IMG/VR virus record: IMGVR_UViG_3300044699_000008 | Coordinates: 1 to 46,921 of that record | Reading direction: 5' to 3' (one strand) | DNA length: 46,921 bases | Origin: a virus | Shown: positions 23,660 to 31,231 of the stretch, piece by piece | Numbering within the stretch: position 1 is the first letter of the stretch | How the letters are laid out: every line of letters starts with the position of its first letter | Notes under the pieces: model-generated | What the model was told of the DNA's origin: nothing | The model's input: the letters and a program-made list of their open reading frames with translations, nothing else | Databases searched by the model: none | Program-made: the position numbers and the translations under genes

Positions 23660-26600
23660 TCTGGCTCCAATATCCATAGAGAATTGACGAGAATGGAACC
23701 ATCCAGAACCCGCCAGGTGCGGCCAAACGCGACAACCAAATGATGATCTGGTTTGATTTTGTTTAGGATTGGCTCCAATCTCTCGTAGTCTTTTCTACCC
23801 ACTCGCAAAGCCACTTCCCCTATTTCGTCATAGGCGAAGATCACGGCTTTCTTGGTCATATGCGAGTCAGTGATTCGCTCGCGGATCTCTGCGTAGCTCT
23901 CGCCCGTCTTGCGGTGCTGAATCTCTAGCTCGTCGCGGTAGTCGATGTTGGACGCAAAACCTACCCACGCAACGTTATTCGACTCAGTAGGCAAATCGTC
24001 TGAGGGACAATAAGTTTCGGGTATTTCCGGCAATCCGGTCCCGTTGAATTCGCCATCCATCAACTGCCTGCGGAATTCCGCTAGCTGATCCTCAGTGTGA
24101 CTGATACCCAACGGATCTCGCTTGTTAGCGAAAGCCACTATGCCCTCAATGGTTTTCGGTCCCACACCCTTGACCCGTCGAAGATCATCCCAGTTGCCCA
24201 TGACAGCGGTTTCCTGCACAGACTTGTAAATGTCTTTGGCAGTCAGTTCCCCGATACCTGGAACCTGTTGGTAGCCAGGGTAAATCGTCTGGCGATACAC
24301 ACTCCAATTGGCTTTGGAGATACCAAGATACAGCTTGCCGATCTTCATATCGTGTGCGAGCGCATCCTGCAAAAGTGCTGTGCGCCTTGGCAAATCGTCT
24401 TTCCCGTCACCGTTCTTGGCGAGACTCGCGCAAAAGAATTCGATTGGGTAGTGGATCTTGAGCCACATTGACCACCAAGCGATTACGGAATAGCTGTATG
24501 CATGGCTGGTATTAAACGCATATCCAGCCGCAGTAGTAATAGCGCCCCACACTCGCAACGCAGCATCTTCGTCAACCCCAATCGCCGCGCATCCATCCCG
24601 AAATTGCTCCCAGAGAGCGGCAAACTGGTGCTCTCCCAGCTTTTTGCCAATGATCTTCCGCACTTTAAGCACAGTAGGAACATCGAATCCGGCGAGGTCA
24701 CGGAGAATCCACATGATTTGCTCTTGGTAAACGATCTGTCCGTAAGTCCATTCCACATGGCGATCAAAGCCAGTCTCATGTATTCTCTCCCAATCCTTTT
24801 CGCCGTTCTTCACAGCGATATAGTTCTCAGTCTGTCCACCGTACTTCGGGCCTGGACGGCTCAAAGCGTTAACGTCGGCAAGGTGCCTGAATTCCGTTGG
24901 GTTGACCCGCTTTAAGATATTGCGCGTCGTAATCCCTTCAAACTGAAAGATTCCCGTAACGTCATCGTTGGCGAAGCGTTCCATCATCGAAGCGAACAGA
25001 ACCGGATCTGTTTTGGCATCGAAGGGAATTCGATACAGATCTTCTACAGTCAGCCCGGTTAGCTCCAAGCATCGCCCGATCATGCCCATTGTGGTCAACC
25101 CCAAAAAGTCTGCCTTGAGCATCCCCAAGTATTCGGCATCCCTTTTGTCATAAGGGATTACGGTGGTTTTCTTTTTGCTTCGGCCTGTACCTTGCTCGCG
25201 AGTGTAGAGAGCGCACACATCCGAAATCGGGGAAGTCTTGTCGGACACCACGAATCCGGCAGCATGGACTCCCAGAGTGAATTCGTTTCCCTCTAGTTCC
25301 GCAGCCAACCGAATCGGATCATTGTGCTGCACAAGCAATTTCGAGATTTCAGGGTTCTCGCCATAGGTCAGGACAACATCGGTAATCGTATCGTCCACGC
25401 GATCATCTGTTTCAACCCGGTCTGTGATTCGATCACCAATCGGCTTGAAAGTCTTGAGCGGCAAGGCATATGCCTTAGCCATCGCGTTAAGTGCTTTCTT
25501 GCCACGGTATTTCACATGGTTGCCTACAGCAGCAACACAATCGGGACCATAGATCGCAATCGCATCGCTTACGGTTTCCAAGCGTCTATCGTCATCGAAA
25601 TCTAGATCTATATCTGGATAGTCTGTCCTCGTCGGGTCAATGAACCGCTCGAAAATCATCCGGTTGAAAACAGGATGCAACGGGTCAATCTCAGTGATAC
25701 GCAACAGATAACAGACCAGGGAGCTAGCAGCAGACCCGCGAGCCGGTCCAATCGCCGTGCCACGATTCTTGGCACGCGATACCAGATCGGAAACCATCAG
25801 GAAGTAATCGTAAAAGTCTTTGTCCCCAATGACTTTCATCTCATGCTGAAGCCGTGCGTTGTATTCCTTTGCCTTGCTGCCTAATTCGGGATGCTGATTG
25901 CAGCGGTATATCCAGCCCTCGCGCAACCTCTCCCACATGTACCGCTTGACCATAGCCTGGCGGTGCTCACTGCGCTCATGATTGACTAGATTTTCCTGGT
26001 ATTTGACGCCTGGAAAGCGGAGCGGTTTCGCTTTCGGCAATTCGACCGTACAGATTTCTGCCAGTCTAGTTGTGCTTGAGATTGCTTGCGCCGCTTGATC
26101 TTTCGTAAGACCAGTTCCGATAAGGTCATCGAAAATTTCCTTGTCTGTGAGTGGATAGCTCAGGATAATGTTGTGTTCAAAATCCGCGTCTGCTGTGGCA
26201 GCAGTACCGCCGCGATGAGCCGCGTGGAGCGCACGTTGCATTTCGTTTTGGTTTGGATAGGGATAATGCACATCAGCAGTAGCAATAAGCGGTATTCCCG
26301 TGTCTCCACTGATTTGGGCGAACACAGGATTGAGTTTACAAGTGCGATCAAGCCCAGGGAATCGCTGAACCTCCAAGTAGAATCGCCCATCAAAAGTATC
26401 TGCGAATCGCATAACTCTAGCTCTTGTGGTTGCAAGATCTTTGTCGGTGAAGCTGTCTCGTTTATCACCGAGAAACTTTCCACCGAGCAAGCTACATGAT
26501 ATGAAGCTGTCGGCACATCCACTAAGAACTGCAATGCCTGCATTATTCTTTACCAGACTTTCCCAAGAGACAGTAGGGAATTGGTAGAAATCCCTGTAGC

Positions 26601-26907
26601 TCTGTGTAACGATTCGATTGAGATTACGATAGCCTTCCTCATTCATTGCGTACAAACCCAAATGGGTTTTCCGCTGTGTCTTGCGTACCCCAGTCGGAGA
26701 GAAATACGCCTCAATCCCAAATATAGGCTTTATCTTCGCCTTTCGGCACTCCTTTTCCAGCGCCGCATGACTGCTCACGTTGCCGTGCTCCGACACCGCG
26801 AGCGCGGTCATGCCTAGCTCAGCGACCCGTGAGACGTGCTGTGGCATGGTCCCGAAGCCATCGCCATAGCTGGTGGTGGTGTGAGTGTGGAAAGAAACGA
26901 ATTCCAT
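23656..26907 (-). CDS. dnaE: DNA polymerase III alpha-like replicative polymerase (DnaE-type)
   Basis: 1083 residues with no frame break. An N-terminal PHP domain starts FHTHTTTSYGDGFG; all nine usual metal ligands can be matched (H7, H9, D16, H41, E66, H82, C131, D212, H214), so it probably proofreads. The polymerase core has GPARGSAASSL (387-397) and the catalytic PDIDLDFDD (431-439), then palm/fingers (TTMGMIGRCLELTGLTVEDL), and a helix-hairpin-helix region (GVGPKTIEGIVAFANKRDPL). It lacks an obvious beta-clamp peptide and a separate proofreading exonuclease lies nowhere in the window. It copies the phage genome, probably with the PrimPol-helicase. Shorter than bacterial DnaE by about 80-100 residues. 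Confidence 0.93.
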   Translation of the reverse strand: MEFVSFHTHTTTSYGDGFGTMPQHVSRVAELGMTALAVSEHGNVSSHAALEKECRKAKIKPIFGIEAYFSPTGVRKTQRKTHLGLYAMNEEGYRNLNRIVTQSYRDFYQFPTVSWESLVKNNAGIAVLSGCADSFISCSLLGGKFLGDKRDSFTDKDLATTRARVMRFADTFDGRFYLEVQRFPGLDRTCKLNPVFAQISGDTGIPLIATADVHYPYPNQNEMQRALHAAHRGGTAATADADFEHNIILSYPLTDKEIFDDLIGTGLTKDQAAQAISSTTRLAEICTVELPKAKPLRFPGVKYQENLVNHERSEHRQAMVKRYMWERLREGWIYRCNQHPELGSKAKEYNARLQHEMKVIGDKDFYDYFLMVSDLVSRAKNRGTAIGPARGSAASSLVCYLLRITEIDPLHPVFNRMIFERFIDPTRTDYPDIDLDFDDDRRLETVSDAIAIYGPDCVAAVGNHVKYRGKKALNAMAKAYALPLKTFKPIGDRITDRVETDDRVDDTITDVVLTYGENPEISKLLVQHNDPIRLAAELEGNEFTLGVHAAGFVVSDKTSPISDVCALYTREQGTGRSKKKTTVIPYDKRDAEYLGMLKADFLGLTTMGMIGRCLELTGLTVEDLYRIPFDAKTDPVLFASMMERFANDDVTGIFQFEGITTRNILKRVNPTEFRHLADVNALSRPGPKYGGQTENYIAVKNGEKDWERIHETGFDRHVEWTYGQIVYQEQIMWILRDLAGFDVPTVLKVRKIIGKKLGEHQFAALWEQFRDGCAAIGVDEDAALRVWGAITTAAGYAFNTSHAYSYSVIAWWSMWLKIHYPIEFFCASLAKNGDGKDDLPRRTALLQDALAHDMKIGKLYLGISKANWSVYRQTIYPGYQQVPGIGELTAKDIYKSVQETAVMGNWDDLRRVKGVGPKTIEGIVAFANKRDPLGISHTEDQLAEFRRQLMDGEFNGTGLPEIPETYCPSDDLPTESNNVAWVGFASNIDYRDELEIQHRKTGESYAEIRERITDSHMTKKAVIFAYDEIGEVALRVGRKDYERLEPILNKIKPDHHLVVAFGRTWRVLDGSILVNSLWILEPE

Positions 26908-27047
26908 TACTTTTTCCTGAGCTTTTCGATCACTTTTTGTTTGGCATAGTTGATACAGCCATCACAATACTTTTCCAATTGCCCAGGATAAAAATAAATA
27001 CAGCGATGCTGTAGCCCTGCTCTTTGGAGCTTACATTCTGTGTTCAT
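26907..27047 (-). CDS. Small Cys4 protein before DnaE
   Basis: 46 residues: MNTECKLQRAGLQHRCIYFY, PGQLEKYCDGCINYAKQKVI. Four Cys in a C-x10-C-x11-C-x2-C arrangement (zinc likely) followed by a basic helix. Its stop forms TAATG with the polymerase ATG, so it is coupled to DnaE translation. Confidence 0.68.
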   Translation of the reverse strand: MNTECKLQRAGLQHRCIYFYPGQLEKYCDGCINYAKQKVIEKLRKK

Positions 27048-27226
27048 TGCTTGGGCCTATTCCTTAGAAACAGCATCACCGTGAATTCGGGAATCTTCCA
27101 TATGCGATCTTCAATCTCATAGGAAAGCCCGTGAAAATTCACAAGATCGCCTTTAAGCGGAAGATTCTCCGTATCGTAGGTGGCTGTATGTCCATCTGGA
27201 TCTTTCAAAGTAACGCGGATACTCAT
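27044..27226 (-). CDS. Small beta-rich protein
   Basis: 60 residues: MSIRVTLKDPDGHTATYDTE, GDLVNFHGLSYEIEDRIWKI. A short beta barrel seems likely. ATGA overlap with the next gene. Function unknown. Confidence 0.68.
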   Translation of the reverse strand: MSIRVTLKDPDGHTATYDTENLPLKGDLVNFHGLSYEIEDRIWKIPEFTVMLFLRNRPKQ

Positions 27227-27423
27227 GTCTGTTTCTCCATTGTTGGGTAGGGAGCGAAATTCGGATTGATTCTAACGTACAACCCGTTCTTTATGCCCAA
27301 CTTTCCGCACCAACAGCATCTTTCTAGCTCCCGAAATTCCTCTTTAATCCTGGTGGGATTCGCGTTCTTTGGAAAGATTTCGTCAAAGCAATCGTCACAC
27401 ATAGGCTGAGTCCAGTTACTCAT
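27223..27423 (-). CDS. Zinc-ribbon protein
   Basis: 66 residues from the ATG at 27423: MSNWTQPMCDDCFDEIFPKN, then RCCWCGKLGIKNGLYVRINP and NFAPYP. Two C-x2-C pairs (CDDC and CWCG) about 25 apart. The CxWCGxxxxxGxYVR...APYP plan is frequent in actinophage small proteins. Confidence 0.75.
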   Translation of the reverse strand: MSNWTQPMCDDCFDEIFPKNANPTRIKEEFRELERCCWCGKLGIKNGLYVRINPNFAPYPTMEKQT

Positions 27424-27670
27424 TCTCAAGCCCCTCAAACCTTTTAATCTGTTCTTTGAACAGCTTGACGATATCTTTACGATCAGCGCCATTACTAATG
27501 TAATTGCAGCGACCCTCATCGCTTCCATACGGGAACATTAATAGAACGAATCCAATACTGCGCTCTGAGTCGGAGCCGTTGAACGCCATATCAATTGCTC
27601 GCGCTATATCGTTCATCTGCCTGACAAACCCCGGCTCAATTGGAGCGTCACCCAATTGTTCACTAGCCAT
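27416..27670 (-). CDS. Hypothetical helical protein
   Basis: 84 residues: MASEQLGDAPIEPGFVRQMN, SERSIGFVLLMFPYGSDEGR, DIVKLFKEQIKRFEGL. The GFVLLMFPYG strand then NYISNGxDRKDIVKLFKEQ helix is a recurring plan in actinophage proteins of unknown function. Confidence 0.72.
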   Translation of the reverse strand: MASEQLGDAPIEPGFVRQMNDIARAIDMAFNGSDSERSIGFVLLMFPYGSDEGRCNYISNGADRKDIVKLFKEQIKRFEGLENE

Positions 27671-27818
27671 TTTTCACGTCCTCATAGGCAGTCAGTTTAT
27701 CCCACCAGTAATCACCATTAGTTTCACCTGGCTTCATACCGATACCCAATAACATTTGGACACAGAACTGGCGTAATTCTTGCACTTCTAGTGCAAGTTC
27801 CTCGTTTGTTTTGCTCAT
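27663..27818 (-). CDS. Small helical protein
   Basis: 51 residues: MSKTNEELALEVQELRQFCV, QMLLGIGMKPGETNGDYWWD. An N-terminal coiled coil, then an aromatic end. Overlaps both neighbours by a few bases. Function unknown. Confidence 0.65.
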   Translation of the reverse strand: MSKTNEELALEVQELRQFCVQMLLGIGMKPGETNGDYWWDKLTAYEDVKNG

Positions 27819-28003
27819 ACTACTCTCCCCATTGATCTATCTATCTGCTGATAGATGGTTAACCCGCCATCGCCTTTATTTCCCCAACCGTAGGTAGAAC
27901 CAATAGGGTATTCGTAGTAGTGGTCATTCAGCCAGTAATAAGTACCGTCATGAATGTGTTTGGTTTTACCTTTTCCGCATCTGCGACATGGCTTGAAAGT
28001 CAT
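27815..28003 (-). CDS. Small protein with CRRCGKG knuckle
   Basis: 62 residues from the ATG at 28003 (ATGA overlap): MTFKPCRRCGKGKTKHIHDG, TYYWLNDHYYEYPIGSTYGW. One C-x2-C plus His-x-His could bind metal. Function unknown. Confidence 0.68.
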   Translation of the reverse strand: MTFKPCRRCGKGKTKHIHDGTYYWLNDHYYEYPIGSTYGWGNKGDGGLTIYQQIDRSMGRVV

Positions 28004-28380
28004 TTGATATTCTCGATATCCCAGGTCCAGCCATACCACCGGCAAACTCGCGCCTTGACGTAATCCTCTAGCCAGCAATCTAATTGGGCATGAGGAACCT
28101 CGTCAGCGAATTGCACTGAGAATTCCGTAGTCTCAGATCTACGGGGCATAAAGATAAGGATTCTGAAGTAGTTCAGTTCGCCCTCTGACCACATTAGGGA
28201 GGGCCGAATAGCAGGATCTTTCTCAACTTCGTCACATTGCCGACAACCGATATCCCACGAAACGAGGAAATTCAAAACCTCATCCAGAGCCTCTACGTGA
28301 TGGACTAGCTCATCTAAGGTTTCAAACTTTTCCGAATACGTAGGATAATCGGTTGACGGATACATTTCTGCGTCAGGCAC
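28000..28380 (-). CDS. Hypothetical protein
   Basis: 126 residues from a GTG at 28380 (VPDAEMYPSTDYPTYSEKFE) that forms TAGTG with the stop of the basic gene and has a GAGG site. A helical Glu-rich start, then VSWDIGCRQCDEVEKDP and a beta-rich end (YFRILIFMPRRSETTEFSVQ). No family recognised. The ATG five codons later is an alternative. Confidence 0.65.
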   Translation of the reverse strand: MPDAEMYPSTDYPTYSEKFETLDELVHHVEALDEVLNFLVSWDIGCRQCDEVEKDPAIRPSLMWSEGELNYFRILIFMPRRSETTEFSVQFADEVPHAQLDCWLEDYVKARVCRWYGWTWDIENIK

Positions 28381-28583
28381 TATTTCCTCTTTCTCGCTCT
28401 GCTCTTTCTGCGTCGGCCTGCCGCTGCCATTGCCTGGAAACGTTTCTTTCCATATTTCTTGCGGCCAGCCGCAGCAGCGATAGCAGCACCACGCTTTCCG
28501 CCGCCTGCGCTTTTCGCAACAGCACGAAATCTCGCACCGGAGCCTAGCTTGGCTTTGCGTCCACCCTTCCGCTTTGCGGCCAT
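28380..28583 (-). CDS. Strongly basic small protein, GRKKYGKKRF motif
   Basis: 67 residues: MAAKRKGGRKAKLGSGARFR, AVAKSAGGGKRGAAIAAAAG, RKKYGKKRFQAMAAAGRRRK. The plan G-x-RF-x... AAAxGRKKYGKKRFQxMAAxGRRR is found in many actinophage proteins of unknown role. Its stop forms TAGTG with the next gene. It resembles the basic head-cluster proteins in charge but not in sequence. Confidence 0.75.
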   Translation of the reverse strand: MAAKRKGGRKAKLGSGARFRAVAKSAGGGKRGAAIAAAAGRKKYGKKRFQAMAAAGRRRKSRARKRK

Positions 28584-28600
28584 TTTCCCATTCCTTTCTC

Positions 28601-29003
28601 TTATCCCCTAAACATCTGGGGAATCCCGTACGCACTCATCCTAGCAGCTAGCTCCCTCATGCGCTGCGCCATTTCCAGCCCGTTGCGTGGCGGGTTATCC
28701 AGATTACTTTGCAATTCCTGCCCGAAATTACGAATGGTCTGCCGCAGAGTTCCCTGATTTCCTGAGCAGCTTTGATCGGGAAAGGAGATCCTGTTTTGGT
28801 ATTCTCTGCGATCTGTTTCCAGAGCAATCGCCGGCCAATGCGATCTGCCTATTTCCTTGTCCTTCAATCCAATCCCTCGTCTCACGGTGGGCTGCCCAGC
28901 ACCATTGAGGATCTAGGTGTTTCTAGGTTTCGCCGCGAGCCAGCATCTGCGTATCACTTTGTCTTCGGTAGCCATAGGGTAATGGTGCTGATCTGTCTTT
29001 CAT
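28601..29003 (-). CDS. Hypothetical protein, broken frame with internal TAG
   Basis: From the ATG at 29003 (MKDRSAPLPYGYRRQSDTQM) the frame reads to a TAG near 28937, continues in the same frame as HLDPQWCWAAHRETRDWIEG, then changes frame near 28850 and again near 28745 to reach SNLDNPPRNGLEMAQRMREL and stop at 28601. About 130 residues if joined. The aromatic HxDPQWCWAAHRETRDWI part looks real. Either sequencing error or true decay explains the stop; I cannot tell. Confidence 0.5.
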
Positions 29004-29053
29004 CGTCAAACGGATGATGGCAATTCGTCCTGGCGAAGCCAATGTACTAATTC

Positions 29054-29176
29054 TCACGGCGCTATATGTTCACCCTGGTATCGGCCTTCCTTAATGACAG
29101 TTTCCAATTGCTCTCGTAGATAGACCGGTCATATTTCAGGTCAAAAAGCTCTTGACTGTAAAACGTTGATTCTCAT
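29054..29176 (-). CDS. Possible small protein, frameshifted
   Basis: ATG at 29176 (MRINVLQS), then FDLKYDRSIY and LREQLETVIKEGRYQGEHIA across two frame changes, ending at 29054, about 42 residues. The last part reads as a clean charged helix. The start overlaps the preceding stop (ATGA). Confidence 0.42.
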
Positions 29177-29597
29177 TTAAGATCCTTTTTCTTTCTCCCG
29201 TTTTTGTTCTTTCTCCCAGAAGCCACTTGAGCACCGCTAGCTCCATCTGCTGATTCCATCCGCAGCTTGCCCACCCTACCAGTGCCCAGCCGGTTATACA
29301 GCACGGTCCATGAGCACCAGAAGCGGCCACTTAGCACCAGCCCACCCGTCATGATTTGCACCAATTTGGCGATTAGCTTTCAGCAAAGCAACACGGATGG
29401 CGAAAGCGTATTGGGTGCGTCTATCGATCCTTTAGTTTTTGCTCTCCACGGCATGAAGCGCAGTAAGACGTAATCTGTTCCACAGTAGGAATATTTCCGG
29501 CTTTTCCCTGGACTGATTTGGACTTCCATCCAACATCATGCCAAGACGCGTATATTGGCCGCAGCCTATTCCGTCTGTCGAAATTTTCATCAGTCAT
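29173..29597 (-). CDS. Frameshifted protein with CxxC
   Basis: From the ATG at 29597: MTDENFDRRNRLRPIYASWH, DVGWKSKSVQGKAGNIPTVE, ITSYCASCRGEQKL (58 residues to a stop at 29421). Another frame continues plausibly as TQYAFAIRVALLKANRQIGA, NHDGWAGAKWPLLVLMDRAV, and yet another as MELAVLKWLLGERTKTGERK. A single protein of about 130 residues broken twice is the simplest reading. The CASC pair could bind zinc. No family recognised. Confidence 0.42.
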
Positions 29598-29693
29598 TAG
29601 TCTATCCTAAGTCACCATTGCAAACAGAGCCAGCCATGTTTTGGTCCAAAAAAAAGACCATAGGGCAGTCCACTAGCTGCAAAGCATTTTCCC
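29598..29693. other. Gap with no gene
   Basis: I see no gene in these 96 bases. An A8 run lies at 29648-29655 (T8 on the minus strand), preceded on that strand by only weak dyad symmetry, so a terminator is possible but not convincing. Confidence 0.4.
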
Positions 29694-30301
29694 TCATTTT
29701 TTGGGGAACTCGGCGTGGTGAGAAACTAACCATGTAAACAAACCACGCCGGTTCCAGTCACCCCTCCCCCCCCCCACCCACCCCACCCCCCCTCCTACCC
29801 CCCGCCAACTTGAGCATGATACCGCTCAGTCGTTGTGAACTGGTGGTGACATGATCAGCTTGGCCCGTGCAATTGTGAACCCACAGACTTTCTGATGCTG
29901 GTTTCGCCAGGCTTGTTTCCCTGACCAGTAGTGGAGTGATATTGTTTCCGACCTGAAAACAAATGGTATTTCCATTGGAATTGCCACCAACGGAAACCGT
30001 ACCATCCGTCAGCGATCAGAGTAATTGCCGTGGGGCATTATCCAGTTCGGCACTGGTCGTTTGCACGGGGTCCCGACAGCGAAGACTGCCCATACGCTGG
30101 ATTGCCAGAAAGAAGCATTTCAGTTCTGACCTCGTTGTCGCTCCGCTACCGATTTCGAAACTTTGTCCATCGCCATTGAGATCAGACAGACAGCCCGAGA
30201 GCGGAGGAAAGAGGCAGTGTACCTCGCGCCGCAAACGTCAGCACATCCCCACCCCGCCTGCGAGCACCGGGACTCTGCAAACAACTTTGGAAAGCCTTCA
30301 T
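29694..30301 (-). CDS. Accessory protein, frameshifted, Gly-rich C-terminus
   Basis: Starts MKAFQSCLQSPG at 30301 right after a perfect AGGAGG ribosome site (30306-30311) with ATGA overlap, so a gene surely starts here. Later pieces in other frames read LSDLNGDGQSFEIGSGATTR, SLTDGTVSVGGNSNGNTICF, QVGNNITPLLVRETSLAKPA and SESLWVHNCTGQADHVTTSS, then a Gly/Arg run encoded by the G-rich tract, and stop at 29694. The strand-rich Thr/Gly/Asn text looks like an extracellular or fibre-type beta protein. At least three frame changes are needed, so the protein is not exact. Function unknown. Confidence 0.45.
29705..29755. repeat. 14-bp hairpin near end of accessory gene
   Basis: GGAAC, one unpaired T, CGGCGTGGT (29705-29719) pairs with ACCACGCCGGTTCC (29742-29755), a 22-base loop between. 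No T run follows on either strand, so it is not a classical terminator. It lies next to the G-rich tract. Confidence 0.6.
29761..29806 (-). repeat. G-rich tract with six or more G runs
   Basis: On the minus strand runs of 6, 7, 4, 3, 10 and 4 G are separated by one to five bases, enough for a G-quadruplex. On the plus strand it is almost pure C. It may be real or inflated by sequencing, but is unlike anything else in the window except the tracts at 30384-30392, 31264-31277 and 31457-31469. Confidence 0.6.
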
Positions 30302-30501
30302 TGGGTCCTCCTTTCATTCGTAATCCAATTCCATCTACTGTTGCAAAGGTTTTCTGGTAGCGGTGACTCATCCAAGCAGCCCCGGGGGGGGGCCCACCGA
30401 ACGATTTTGTCTCCAGAACTAGCATACCGCCAGGGTTCGCCTTCGTCAAATTTTTGTGTAGATCGCAAGCAGTTTCCGTGGACCGTTGGTTGCCGCGTCA
30501 T
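30298..30501 (-). CDS. Small accessory protein
   Basis: 67 residues from the ATG at 30501: MTRQPTVHGNCLRSTQKFDE, GEPWRYASSGDKIVRWAPPR, then SRWNWITNERRTQ. A run of nine G at 30384-30392 lies within it (Pro-Pro in this frame), so a length error there would change the C-terminus. The stop overlaps the next ATG. Function unknown. Confidence 0.45.
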   Translation of the reverse strand: MTRQPTVHGNCLRSTQKFDEGEPWRYASSGDKIVRWAPPRGCLDESPLPENLCNSRWNWITNERRTQ

Positions 30502-30519
30502 CGGTTTTTCGGACTCAAC

Positions 30520-31023
30520 CTATTGGTGGTTTGTAGTCGTCATTTCGTCTCTGTTGCGAACGAATCCGTGATGGTTACACCTTGAGCCCACGTCCGAGTT
30601 GGATATCTGCTTACGGAACTTCCACACCTTGACTACACTGACGTTGTTCGTCGTGTCATGCGAATCGTTTGAACGCATTACGCTACCCGTGTTGATCAGG
30701 TTTGGTTGCTGAAGGGTTCTCGCATTCAGGAAATCGAGTTCCCGCGATAGGAGCTTGTTCCCATTGAGATCCGAAATGGATGTTGGCCCGAAAAGATCTT
30801 GGACTCCGTTCAGGTTCCACTTGGGTTTGCCGTTTGTCCACCTTGACATTCGCAAGAGAATGTCGCGTCTGCCGCACCCGGCTGCCCATTGGCCATCACC
30901 GGGATGCCAATTGTCATTGGTGGGCACATTGGCGCTGCCAGCTCCGGCGACATTGCCGCAAGGGCTCCCCATACCGATTCCGACAAATCTGAACTGATAG
31001 CTTGCTTTTCTGTCAACTGGCAT
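30520..31023 (-). CDS. Accessory protein, Asn/Thr/Gly-rich
   Basis: An ATG at 31023, ten bases after AGAGGA, begins MPVDRKASYQFRFVGIGMGS, PCGNVAGAGSANVPTNDNWH, then SISDLNGNKLLSRELDFLNA and NTGSVMRSNDSHDTTNNVSV. 167 residues if intact. The SDLNGN text recurs in the next gene (SDLNGD), so the two may be parts of one protein or duplicates. It is preceded by a leader of unusual hairpins at 31084-31161. Function unknown; a secreted or virion beta protein is possible, but there is no signal peptide. Confidence 0.5.
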   Translation of the reverse strand: MPVDRKASYQFRFVGIGMGSPCGNVAGAGSANVPTNDNWHPGDGQWAAGCGRRDILLRMSRWTNGKPKWNLNGVQDLFGPTSISDLNGNKLLSRELDFLNARTLQQPNLINTGSVMRSNDSHDTTNNVSVVKVWKFRKQISNSDVGSRCNHHGFVRNRDEMTTTNHQ

Positions 31024-31083
31024 TGTTTCTGTTTTCCTCTCATTTTGAGTCTCACAACGGGTAATTGTTGCGGAGGGTTTGTT

Positions 31084-31161
31084 TGGAATTGTCAACAATT
31101 CCCAAGTCTTTAGGGAATTGGGGGAGCCAGGAGCGTCAAGGCGGGGTCCACCTCCCCCAAT
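31084..31161 (-). promoter_or_regulatory. Leader with mutually exclusive hairpins
   Basis: GGAATTG (31084-31090) can pair with CAATTCC (31095-31101); CAATTCCC (31095-31102) can pair instead with GGGAATTG (31112-31119); and AATTGGGGGAG (31115-31125) can pair with CTCCCCCAATT (31151-31161, 11 perfect pairs). The three stems share segments, so only some can form at once. This is the layout of an attenuator or riboswitch expression platform. It lies about 60 bases before the ATG at 31023 and after the ssDNA-binding-like gene. Confidence 0.6.
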
Positions 31162-31231
31162 TTCCGCTCTCTAAGCCGTTTCCTCTGAATCTTCCGATTC
31201 TTAGCAGCGCAAAATCGACTCATGTCATTCC

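Noticed and set aside
29963-30571. A 202-residue open frame on the plus strand
   Set aside because: All supported genes are on the minus strand; it has no ribosome site or known motif, and it lies opposite frames with good ribosome sites (AGGAGG before 30301). Judged a shadow.
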